Below, piece by piece: positions 16,825-23,880 of a stretch of DNA of 49,664 bases. Source of the DNA: Streptacidiphilus jiangxiensis (GTDB lineage Bacteria; Actinomycetota; Actinomycetes; Streptomycetales; Streptomycetaceae); assembly GCF_900109465.1 (NCBI RefSeq), contig NZ_FOAZ01000039.1, positions 1-49,664 of the forward strand, read 5' to 3'. The number at the start of each line of letters is the position of its first letter. Position 1 is the first letter of the stretch. The notes under the pieces are model-generated. The model was not told the DNA's origin, made no database searches, and saw only the letters and a list, made by a program, of their open reading frames with translations. Made by a program: the position numbers and the translations under genes.

Positions 16825-17793
16825 GTGCGCGCGCGAGGCATCAACTACGACACCGGGACCTTCCCCGGAGACCGCCTCACCCGAAAGACCTTCGACCCGG
16901 CCCAGGTCCGGCACGACATGACGGTGATCGCCGACGACCTGCACTGCGACGTCGTCCGCATCACCGGCCGCGACAGCGACCGACTCGGCATCGCCGCCCA
17001 CCACGCCGCCGAAGCCGGGCTAGAAGTGTGGCTCTCGCCATTCCCGGTCGACCTTCCCCCGGAGCAGATCCTGTCTCTCCTCGCCGACTGCGCCCAGCGC
17101 GCCGAAGCCCTGCGGCAGGGCGGCGCACAGGTGGTGCTGGTCACCGGCTGCGAGCTCAGCGCCTTCGCCCACGGCTTCCTCCCCGGGGACACCCACCTCG
17201 ACCGTCTCCACGCCATGGCCACCGCCGACATCCACTGGTGGCTGTCCCTCGGACCGGTCCCCGAGCGACTCAACGCCTTCCTCGCCGAGGCCGCGACGAC
17301 GGTCCGCGCCCACTTCGGCGGCAAGATCACCTACGCCTCCGGCCCCTGGGAGCCCGTCGACTGGCACCCCTTCGACATGGTGGGCGTCGACGCCTACCGA
17401 TCCGCGCAGAACACCGACACCTTCCGCGCCGAGCTGCGCGAGTTCTTCTCCCACGGCAAGCCCGTCGTCGTGACCGAGTACGGCACCTGCGCCTACCGCG
17501 GAGCCGGCGAGCTGGGCAGCATGGCCTGGCAGCCGCCGCACGGGGCGATTCCCGACGAGACCGAGCAGGTGCGCTACCTCGACGAGCTCCTCGACGTCTT
17601 CGAGGAGGAGGGCGTCGACACCGCGCTGTGGTTCTCCTTCGCCAACTACGACAAGCCCGGCGACCGCGACATCGCGTCCTACGGGCTCGTCCGCCTGGTC
17701 GACGAGACCCGCTGGGAGCCGAAGAAGGCCTTCCACGCCATGAGCGCCAGGCATCAACGGACCGGCAGGACGATCCGTTCAGGCGATCGGTAG
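16825..17793 (+). CDS. Glycosidase-like TIM-barrel protein, function unassigned
   Basis: 322 residues from GTG 16825, one base after the TetR stop, with AGAAGGG upstream inside the TetR gene. The protein has glycoside-hydrolase clan A features: RARGINYDTGTF at the start, an alternating strand/helix body, HPFDMVGVDAY, then KPVVVTEYGTCAY, where Glu in TEYG fits the nucleophile position, and ALWFSFANYD near the end. I cannot place it in a numbered GH family or name a substrate. It has no signal peptide, so it is probably cytoplasmic. Tight coupling to a TetR regulator suggests induction by a small molecule. Confidence 0.6.
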   Translation: MRARGINYDTGTFPGDRLTRKTFDPAQVRHDMTVIADDLHCDVVRITGRDSDRLGIAAHHAAEAGLEVWLSPFPVDLPPEQILSLLADCAQRAEALRQGGAQVVLVTGCELSAFAHGFLPGDTHLDRLHAMATADIHWWLSLGPVPERLNAFLAEAATTVRAHFGGKITYASGPWEPVDWHPFDMVGVDAYRSAQNTDTFRAELREFFSHGKPVVVTEYGTCAYRGAGELGSMAWQPPHGAIPDETEQVRYLDELLDVFEEEGVDTALWFSFANYDKPGDRDIASYGLVRLVDETRWEPKKAFHAMSARHQRTGRTIRSGDR

Positions 17794-17818
17794 GATCGGC
17801 CGGCCGGGGAGAGGTGTG

Positions 17819-18199
17819 ATGTTGCAGGTTCTGCACAGCGGGGCGACCAGGGAGCTCGAGCTCTCCGGGACGCGTCGAGGGCTCTTGGCTCTCGGGAACC
17901 TGCTACGCGAGAAGGCCGGAAGCTGCGATCTCGTGGAGAACCGGCAACCCTTTCCCTACGCGAGGTCACTGTCCGAGATCGCGATCGGTGAGGAGCCGGA
18001 GTGCAACACCGCTTCGATCGTCACGGACGGCCAGGCACTGAGGATCCAGGGAGGGCGAGCAGCTCTCGACCTCCTGGCCGACACCATTGAGAACTTCGCC
18101 ACCGAGGCGGACTCGGGCGATCACTGCCATGTCGACTCACCGACATTCGACTTCATTGCGCCGGAGTCGGACTCGTTGGTGATTGCCTTCCTGAAGTGA
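17819..18199 (+). CDS. Imm32-like immunity protein, orphan
   Basis: 126 residues; ATG 17819 is preferred over the adjacent GTG 17816 because GGGGAGAGG then lies at usable spacing. The C-terminal half, with LRIQGGRAALDLLADTIENF, then a His/Asp-rich segment DHCHVDSP and a final SDSLVIAFLK strand, resembles the Imm32 family of polymorphic-toxin immunity proteins. Such proteins bind and neutralise a cognate toxin in the cytoplasm. No toxin gene, secretion module or repeat protein lies beside it. Codon use is a little less GC-biased than in the neighbours. The family assignment is from memory of its pattern. Confidence 0.45.
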   Translation: MLQVLHSGATRELELSGTRRGLLALGNLLREKAGSCDLVENRQPFPYARSLSEIAIGEEPECNTASIVTDGQALRIQGGRAALDLLADTIENFATEADSGDHCHVDSPTFDFIAPESDSLVIAFLK

Positions 18200-18214
18200 G
18201 CAGCGCACCTTCTC

Positions 18215-18244
18215 CTGACGCACCGCCCGTCGGTGCCTCGTCAG
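18215..18244. terminator. Imperfect stem-loop between converging genes
   Basis: Arms CTGACG/CGTCAG and CACCG/CGGTG form an 11-bp stem with a 3-nt bulge and a CCCGT loop, lying between the Imm32-like and MerR stop codons. Confidence 0.5.
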
Positions 18245-18260
18245 AGGCATGGTCGGTCTC

Positions 18261-19109
18261 TCAAGAAGCGGTCCGGCTGCCGTCGGTGACCCCGGTGTGG
18301 AAGACCGGCCAGCCGACCTCCGTGCGCCACTGCGAGGTGTCGGAGGTGTGGCGCTGGCCGACGAGGTAGTACTCGCGGATCGGGCCGTCGACGATGAGCG
18401 CGTGCCGGGCGACGTACGCGGCCAGTGTGCCGTAGGCGCGGTCGACTTCGGACGGCGGCCCGCAGTGTTCGAGCACGGCCAGCTCCGCCGCCGGCACGAC
18501 CAGCGGCTCCACCCGGCCGACCGGCCGGACCGTGCCCTCGCAGGGCACGAACACGGTGGCCCGCCCCCGGTGCAGAGTGAACAGCTCGTCCGCGTAGACG
18601 CCACCGGCCGGCCCGGACTCCCGCAGGCTCTGACCCGCCACGGTCGCGAACAACTCACCGAGCGCGCCTTGGAACCACGCCCCGGCGTCCTGAGCCTCGA
18701 CGGTCGCCGTGATCGCCGCAGCCGGGACCTCGCCGACGCTGCGCAGCTCGATCGCGGGGGAGTCCCCGGCAGCGGGCGGGGTCAGGAGGTCGCGCAGGGC
18801 CGCCACCGCCCGTTGGGTGCGGCCCAACTCCTCCTCCAGTCGCTGCAGGTGGGCGCTGATGTGCTGGTTGCGCGTGGGGACGTCGGAGGTGGCCAGCACG
18901 GTCCGGATCTCCTCCAGGGGCATCCCGAGATCCCGGAAGCGGCGCACCACCTGGGCCGTGGGGATCTGCCCCGCCGAGTAGCGGCGGTAGCCGGTGTGCG
19001 GATCGACGTCGACGGGTTCGAGCAGCCCGATGTCGTGGTAGTGGCGCAGGGTCTTGACGGTCATGTGGGTGGCGCGGGAGAAGTCGCCGATCGACAGGTG
19101 GTTCGTCAC
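18261..19109 (-). CDS. MerR-family regulator with GyrI-like effector domain
   Basis: 282 residues from GTG 19109. The N-terminal domain has the MerR pattern: LSIGDFSRATHMTVKTLRHY, then the wing GLLEPVDVDPHTGYRRYS and FRDLGMPLEEIRTVL, followed by a coiled coil (about residues 80-110, LQRLEEELGRTQRAVAALRD). The C-terminal half (about 120-280) is a GyrI/SOUL-like ligand-binding fold with AAAITATVEAQDAGAWF and REYYLVG. This build is that of BltR/TipA-like drug-responsive activators that untwist long-spacer promoters. It is divergent from the NTF2-like gene at 19247, which is the obvious target. Confidence 0.9.
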   Translation of the reverse strand: MTNHLSIGDFSRATHMTVKTLRHYHDIGLLEPVDVDPHTGYRRYSAGQIPTAQVVRRFRDLGMPLEEIRTVLATSDVPTRNQHISAHLQRLEEELGRTQRAVAALRDLLTPPAAGDSPAIELRSVGEVPAAAITATVEAQDAGAWFQGALGELFATVAGQSLRESGPAGGVYADELFTLHRGRATVFVPCEGTVRPVGRVEPLVVPAAELAVLEHCGPPSEVDRAYGTLAAYVARHALIVDGPIREYYLVGQRHTSDTSQWRTEVGWPVFHTGVTDGSRTAS

Positions 19110-19246
19110 CCGTCGATTGTGCGGCCTCCCGTAGGGGGAGAGTTCGGCGCGGCCGTCCTGTTGACCCTCCCGTGACGGCCGACGGCAGCCTGGTGCACAC
19201 GGCGGAACCCCGCCGATCACGTACCGAGCCAGGGAGTTGACCCGCC
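19110..19246. promoter_or_regulatory. Divergent MerR/NTF2-like control region
   Basis: TTGACC at 19161-19166 followed by CTCCCGTGACGG resembles the left half of promoters used by TipA/BltR-type MerR proteins. The right half-dyad and the -10 box are not clear, so only the region is annotated. Confidence 0.3.
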
Positions 19247-19651
19247 ATGTCGCAGACCACCGCCATCGACGTCGACCGGATCGTGCAGCGCTACCTCGCC
19301 GTCTGGAACGAGCCGTCCGCAGCCGCACGCGAGCGCGCCGTCGCCGAGCTGTGGGCGCCCGACGGCGTGGAGTTCGTCGAGGGCGTCCAGTTCCGCGGAC
19401 ACGCCGGGCTGGTGGCCCGGGTGGGGGAGGCGTACGGCCTCTTCGTCGCCTCCGGTGAGTACCGCGTCACGCACGACGGCCATGTCACCGTGCACGACGA
19501 CGTCGTGAAGCTCACCATCCAGCTGACCTACGCCCGGGGCCCCCGAACCGGTGAGGTGGCCTGGGCGGCCCGCGTCTTCCTCGTCCTGGACACCGACGGC
19601 CGGATCCTGCAGGACTACCACCTGACCGTCCAGCCGCTGCCCGAGGCGTAG
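19247..19651 (+). CDS. NTF2-like / SnoaL-like fold protein
   Basis: 134 residues; GGGAGTTGACCCGCC precedes the ATG. DRIVQRYLAVWNEPSAAARE, then VAELWAPDGVEF and a late sheet region VFLVLDTDGRILQDYHLTVQ match the SnoaL/NTF2-like fold. It may be a ligand-binding or isomerase-like enzyme; no catalytic residue can be assigned. Position opposite a MerR/GyrI regulator suggests induction by a small hydrophobic compound. It is the second NTF2-like gene next to a regulator here (the other is at 3761), but the two differ clearly in sequence. Confidence 0.75.
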   Translation: MSQTTAIDVDRIVQRYLAVWNEPSAAARERAVAELWAPDGVEFVEGVQFRGHAGLVARVGEAYGLFVASGEYRVTHDGHVTVHDDVVKLTIQLTYARGPRTGEVAWAARVFLVLDTDGRILQDYHLTVQPLPEA

Positions 19652-19737
19652 CCCCGGTCGGGCGGCCCTGTACACGACGTCAGCCGAGCGGCGTGGTCAG
19701 TTCCTGGTCGTCGAGGAGTGTCATCCCCGGCCCGGAG

Positions 19738-20286
19738 TCAGGCGCCGTTGATGACACGCATGATCCGAGCGGTCGCAGCGTCCAGCTCGGTGGAGGCCGC
19801 GTTGCCGTCCGTCACCGCCTTGGTGATGAGGGCCGGGTTCTTGGTGGCGACGCCGGTCCTGCAGTCGGTGGCGGCCTGTTGGTACGCGTCGAGGACGGCG
19901 GACAGGTGGTGTTGCGCCTGTGCGTCGGGGACCGGCCCGTAGGAGCGGGCGGCGGAGACATCGGTGGAGAGCGAGGTGCAGTCGCTGCCGACCTTGGCGG
20001 GATCGGTGTTCGCGTCGTTGTTGACGTCGCCCAGGTCCGTGCCGATCCAGCCGAGCCGGCCTTCGCCGCCGCCGTACCACCAGGCGGACACCTGCTGGCG
20101 GACGCTGCCCGTGGTGGGCCGGCCGGTGCTGCCGGTGGCCGTGCTGCGGGGGGTGGCGCCGGCGTTCGGGCTGTGGGAGCCGACGGGGGTCGGGCTGGTC
20201 GGCGGCCCCGGCTTGCTGACGCCGTTGCAGCCGCAGAGCAGGACGGCTGCGGCGAGGGTGAGCAGGACGCCGGCGGGTGCGCGCAA
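19738..20286 (-). CDS. Putative lipoprotein
   Basis: About 182 residues from a TTG at 20286, chosen because GAAGGGA lies seven bases upstream and a lipoprotein signal follows at once (RAPAGVLLTLAAAVLLCGC with lipobox Leu-Cys-Gly-Cys near residue 21). A Pro/Ser/Thr-rich linker with PPTSPTPVGSHSPNAG precedes a folded domain beginning VRQQVSAWWYGGGEGRLGWI and rich in short helices (DAQAQHHLSAVLDAYQQAA). It is probably anchored on the outer face of the membrane. I do not recognise a catalytic family; it resembles uncharacterised actinomycete lipoproteins. Confidence 0.65.
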   Translation of the reverse strand: MRAPAGVLLTLAAAVLLCGCNGVSKPGPPTSPTPVGSHSPNAGATPRSTATGSTGRPTTGSVRQQVSAWWYGGGEGRLGWIGTDLGDVNNDANTDPAKVGSDCTSLSTDVSAARSYGPVPDAQAQHHLSAVLDAYQQAATDCRTGVATKNPALITKAVTDGNAASTELDAATARIMRVINGA

Positions 20287-20650
20287 GGTGGATTCCCTTC
20301 GTGGTGGTCCGCAGAGCGTTGCATCGCGGCCCGGGGGCTGTGTGGCGCGCGTCCGGATCGAGGCCAAATGGTGATCATGGATGCCGCCCGCAGCACCCGC
20401 GGCACCCGCAGTACCGCCGACGGAGCTGCGGCACGGTGCCGCGGGCCAGGCCCGCTCCAAGGCTGGCCGTTCGGTACCGGGGCTCTCAGTTGGCTGTGAA
20501 TGAGACGGCCCTGATGAGCGGAACGCGCCGACGTTTCTGCAGGTCAGAGACTTCCGGTCGGAGTTCCCCCGGCGCGGGGGCAGCAGCGGCACCGCACAGC
20601 CCGCTCACAGCGGGTCATTCGGGTGGCCCGGCGCGCCCCAGAATGGCCGC
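20287..20650. other. Intergenic region before the response-regulator relic
   Basis: This 364-bp divergent gap shows no credible small gene. A weak inverted repeat TCTCA-N12-TGAGA lies at 20484-20505, and CAGAAT eight bases before 20651 could be a leaderless -10 box. It presumably holds the old promoter of the two-component operon. Confidence 0.35.
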
Positions 20651-20920
20651 ATGCCGCACAACCTCGCGCCGACCCGTGCCGCCTCGACGAACACCCTGGT
20701 CACGGACGACGAGTCCACCGGGCCACGACGCGTCCGCGTGGTGGACGAGCGCGCCCACGAGGGGACCTGCGGCAGTGAGGTCATCGAGCTCACCCGGACC
20801 GAGTACGCGCTGCTGCGCCACCTGATGCGCAACTCGCGCCGCGTGCTGAGCAGGGGCCGCACACCGTTCATCCACACGGTCCGCGGGACCGGCCACCTGA
20901 TCAAGGCTCCGACGACGTGA
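20651..20920 (+). pseudogene. Truncated OmpR-type response regulator relic
   Basis: 89 residues remain. There is no receiver domain: no acidic pocket, phospho-Asp or Lys motif. After about 45 unfamiliar residues comes the start of an OmpR winged helix, VIELTRTEYALLRHLMRNS and RRVLSR, which jumps directly to the far end of the same domain, GRTPFIHTVRGTGHLIKAP. About 35-45 residues that normally lie between, including the DNA-recognition helix, are missing. The frame is intact and its TGA overlaps the kinase GTG by four bases (GTGA), the usual coupling of a two-component operon. It should not bind DNA or accept phosphate. Confidence 0.85.
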
Positions 20921-22431
20921 AACCGCACCGCTTCCGCCTGCCCGCTCGGCGCCCTCGCAGGCGCCGGCCCCTGGGGCCACCGGGTCGGTTCCTGCCCCGC
21001 ACCCTGCGCGCCCGGCTGACCGCCGGACTGCTGGTCCTGCTGGTCCTGGCGAGCACGGTCGTCGGACTGGTCACCATCTGCGAACTGCAACGCTTCCTGG
21101 TGGCGCAGGTCGACCAGCAGCTCACTCGAAGCGGTGGCCGTTACGCGCTCAGCCTGGAACACCCCGGCCAGAGCGGCGACACCCGGGCCCAGTCGGTCGG
21201 CACGCTCGGCGTGCGGTTGAAGAACGGTCGGATCACCGCGGCCGGTGTGGTCGACGGCGACCCGGACGACCGGGCCTTCGGTGGCCCTGACGACCGGCCG
21301 GCCTTCGGGCAGCGAGAGAGCGCGCAGTTCGCCGCGCTGCGGGTCGGCGGCCCGCCGGTCGCTCTCCATCTGGACGGGCTCGGCGCGTACCGGCTGGTCG
21401 CACAGGCGGGCAAGGACGGCGACGTCCTGGTCACCGGGCTGCCGCTGGAGCCGGTCGACAGCACCGTGCACAAGCTCCTGGTGGTCGAGCTGGCCGTCTT
21501 CGGCGCACTGTTCGCGGTCACCGCTGCGGCGGGCACCTTCTGGGTCCGCCTGACGCTGCGGCCCCTGGACCGGGTCGCCCGGACCGCCGAGCAGGTCAGC
21601 GCGCTGCCGCTGGCCAGCGGCGAGGTGGCGCTCGACACCCGGGTGCCGGACCAGGACCCCTCCACCGAGGTGGGGCGCGTCGGTGTCGCGCTCAACCGCA
21701 TGCTCGGCCATGTCGAGCACGCGTTGGCCCAGCGCCAGGCCGTCGAGGAGCGGCTGCGCGCCTTCGCCGCGGACGCCAGCCACGAACTGCGCACCCCTCT
21801 CGCGGCGATCCGCGGCCATGCGGAGCTCGCGCTGCGCCGGTCCGAACAGGCCCCGGAACCGGTGCGGCACTCGCTGCGCCGCATCGAGGCGGAGTCGCTG
21901 CGGATGGGCGCCATCGTCGAGGACCTGCTGCTGCTCGCCCGCCTGGACGCGGGCCGCCCACTGGCCGCGGCCGAGGCCGACCTCTCCCGCCTCGCCCTCG
22001 ACTGCGTCGGTGACGCCCGGGCCGCCGGACCCGACCACACCTGGCAGTTGGAACTGCCCGAGGAACCGGTCCAGGTCACCGGCGACGAGGACCGCCTGCG
22101 GCAGGTCGTCACCAACCTGCTGGCCAACGCCCGCAGCCACACCCCGCCAGGGACCCGGGTGACCCTCGGACTGCGCAGCGAGCCCCACGCGGTGGTCCTG
22201 ACCGTCGCCGACACCGGTCCCGGCATCCCCCCTGACCTCCTGCCCCACGTCTTCGAACGCTTCGTCCGCGGTGACCGCGCCCGCTCCCGTGCCACCGGGT
22301 CCACGGGCCTGGGCCTCGCCATCGTCCACGCTGTCGCCACCGCCCACGGCGGCTCCGTCCGCGTCGATTCCGCGCCCGGCCGTACGGTCTTCGAGCTGCG
22401 CGTGCCGGACGCGCGCCGGGGATCCGGCTGA
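20917..22431 (+). CDS. Membrane sensor histidine kinase
   Basis: 504 residues from GTG 20917, overlapping the response-regulator relic. TM1 is about residues 30-52 (LTAGLLVLLVLASTVVGLV), followed by an extracytoplasmic domain to about residue 185, TM2 (LLVVELAVFGALFAVTAAAG), a HAMP linker (RPLDRVARTAEQVS), the HisKA box FAADASHELRTPLAAI with phospho-His at residue 289, and a complete HATPase domain: NLLANARSHTPPG, DTGPGIPPD, VFERFVRGD and GSTGLGLAI. All kinase motifs are present, so it should autophosphorylate. Its usual partner upstream is destroyed, so it must signal to another regulator or to none. Confidence 0.95.
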   Translation: MKPHRFRLPARRPRRRRPLGPPGRFLPRTLRARLTAGLLVLLVLASTVVGLVTICELQRFLVAQVDQQLTRSGGRYALSLEHPGQSGDTRAQSVGTLGVRLKNGRITAAGVVDGDPDDRAFGGPDDRPAFGQRESAQFAALRVGGPPVALHLDGLGAYRLVAQAGKDGDVLVTGLPLEPVDSTVHKLLVVELAVFGALFAVTAAAGTFWVRLTLRPLDRVARTAEQVSALPLASGEVALDTRVPDQDPSTEVGRVGVALNRMLGHVEHALAQRQAVEERLRAFAADASHELRTPLAAIRGHAELALRRSEQAPEPVRHSLRRIEAESLRMGAIVEDLLLLARLDAGRPLAAAEADLSRLALDCVGDARAAGPDHTWQLELPEEPVQVTGDEDRLRQVVTNLLANARSHTPPGTRVTLGLRSEPHAVVLTVADTGPGIPPDLLPHVFERFVRGDRARSRATGSTGLGLAIVHAVATAHGGSVRVDSAPGRTVFELRVPDARRGSG

Positions 22432-22518
22432 AGCCGCGCCGCACCGCGCCGTAGGGCGTCGCGGCCGACGTTGCCGCGCTGGGCACTCGCCTGGCTGAGT
22501 GGGCGACCGGGGAGCACA

Positions 22519-23766
22519 GTGGAGGATGTGGGAGCGCAGACACGCGGCCGGGAGCGTCGGCGCCCATGGCGTCGACGTCATGTGCTGACGCCGGTCCCGT
22601 TCGTGCTGATCATCGTCATCACGACGGTCGACCTGACGACGCCGATCAGGGTTCACTACGGGGCCGCGCTGATCCTCGCCCCGCTGCTGATGGCCATGAT
22701 CGAAGGGCCGTGGCTGACCGCAGTCACCGCGCTGCTGGCCGTCTGTGCGCAGATCGTCATCGCCGTGCACTTCGACGTCCTCGAGGTCAGGCGCGAGGAG
22801 GCGGTCCAGATCATCGTGCTGACGGTGCTGTCCACCATGGTGGTGTGGTTCGCGCGGGTGTACCAGCGGCGACGCCGGCAGTTCGAACAGTTGCGCTCGG
22901 TGTCGGAGACGGCGCAGAAGGCGGTGATGCGCCCACTGCCCAGCCGTCTCGGCGGCCTGCAGATCGCCTCGTTCTACCTGGCGGCCGCGGCGGAGGCCCG
23001 GATCGGTGGTGACCTGTTCACCGCCACCCGCACCGGCTACGGAGCGCGCGTGCTCATCGGGGACGTGCGCGGCAAGGGCCTGAACGCCGTCGGCGAGTCC
23101 GCCCTGCTGGTCGGGGCGTTCCGGGAGGCGGCGGCGAGTCACCGCACCCTGCCGGAGCTGGCGGCCGCGCTGGACCGCAGCGTCGGCCGCTTCCTGGCCG
23201 ACTACGCCGAGGACTACGCCCACCCCTCGGAACACTTCACCACGGCCGTGCTGCTCAACATCCCCGAGCACGAGTCGGTCGTGGAGGTCGTCAGCTGCGG
23301 CCATCCTCCGCCGCTGCTGGTCCACGACGGCACGGTACGGGTGCTGGAGAGCTCCGACCCGGCTCCTCCGCTCGGCATGCACGTGCTGGAGCTCGGCGAC
23401 GAGTGCACGGACGTCTTCGAGTTCACCGCGGGCGACACCCTGCTGCTCTACACCGACGGGGTCGTGGAGGCCCGGGACGAGCTGGGCGCGTTCTACCCGT
23501 TGGCCGAACGCCTCCGGGCCTGGGCGCGCGAGAAGCCTGACGACCTGCTGCAGAGCCTGCGCGAGGATCTGTCGGCGTTCTGCGGCGGACGCCTGGACGA
23601 CGACGTGGCGGTCATCGCGATCCACCGCGTGCCCTCCCCGCTGCCCCGCCCGGCCCAGGACCGCCGGACGGGCGGGCGGACCGCAGGCGCCGACACGGCT
23701 CCCGGCGACACCGTTCCCGGACGCACTGTTCCCGGCCGCACGGCCCCCGGCCACACGGTTCCATGA
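22519..23766 (+). CDS. Membrane-anchored SpoIIE-type (PP2C) Ser/Thr phosphatase
   Basis: About 415 residues from GTG 22519 with GGGGAG just upstream; a TTG 48 bp earlier is less likely. Three or four hydrophobic segments (about residues 25-110: PFVLIIVITTVDL, ALILAPLLMAMI, WLTAVTALLAVCAQIVIAV, IIVLTVLSTMVVWF) anchor a cytoplasmic PP2C domain with EARIGGDLF, VLIGDVRGKGL, VVSCGHPPPLL, LLLYTDGVVEARD and the final DDDVAVIAI. The metal-binding Asp residues are present. Such enzymes dephosphorylate anti-anti-sigma factors in partner-switching pathways. The C-terminal tail is a Gly/Thr/Pro repeat (PGRTVPGRTAPGHTVP). It is 87 bp after the kinase gene. Confidence 0.92.
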   Translation: MEDVGAQTRGRERRRPWRRRHVLTPVPFVLIIVITTVDLTTPIRVHYGAALILAPLLMAMIEGPWLTAVTALLAVCAQIVIAVHFDVLEVRREEAVQIIVLTVLSTMVVWFARVYQRRRRQFEQLRSVSETAQKAVMRPLPSRLGGLQIASFYLAAAAEARIGGDLFTATRTGYGARVLIGDVRGKGLNAVGESALLVGAFREAAASHRTLPELAAALDRSVGRFLADYAEDYAHPSEHFTTAVLLNIPEHESVVEVVSCGHPPPLLVHDGTVRVLESSDPAPPLGMHVLELGDECTDVFEFTAGDTLLLYTDGVVEARDELGAFYPLAERLRAWAREKPDDLLQSLREDLSAFCGGRLDDDVAVIAIHRVPSPLPRPAQDRRTGGRTAGADTAPGDTVPGRTVPGRTAPGHTVP

Positions 23767-23880
23767 GGTGCACGCTTCCGTGGGGCCGTACGGCCCGGTG
23801 CCGGGCGGGGTGGCGGCGTCGGTCTTAGCCTTGATCCACGGGCGCCGCGGCGCCGTCCCCGACCCGTGAAGGTCCACCGC

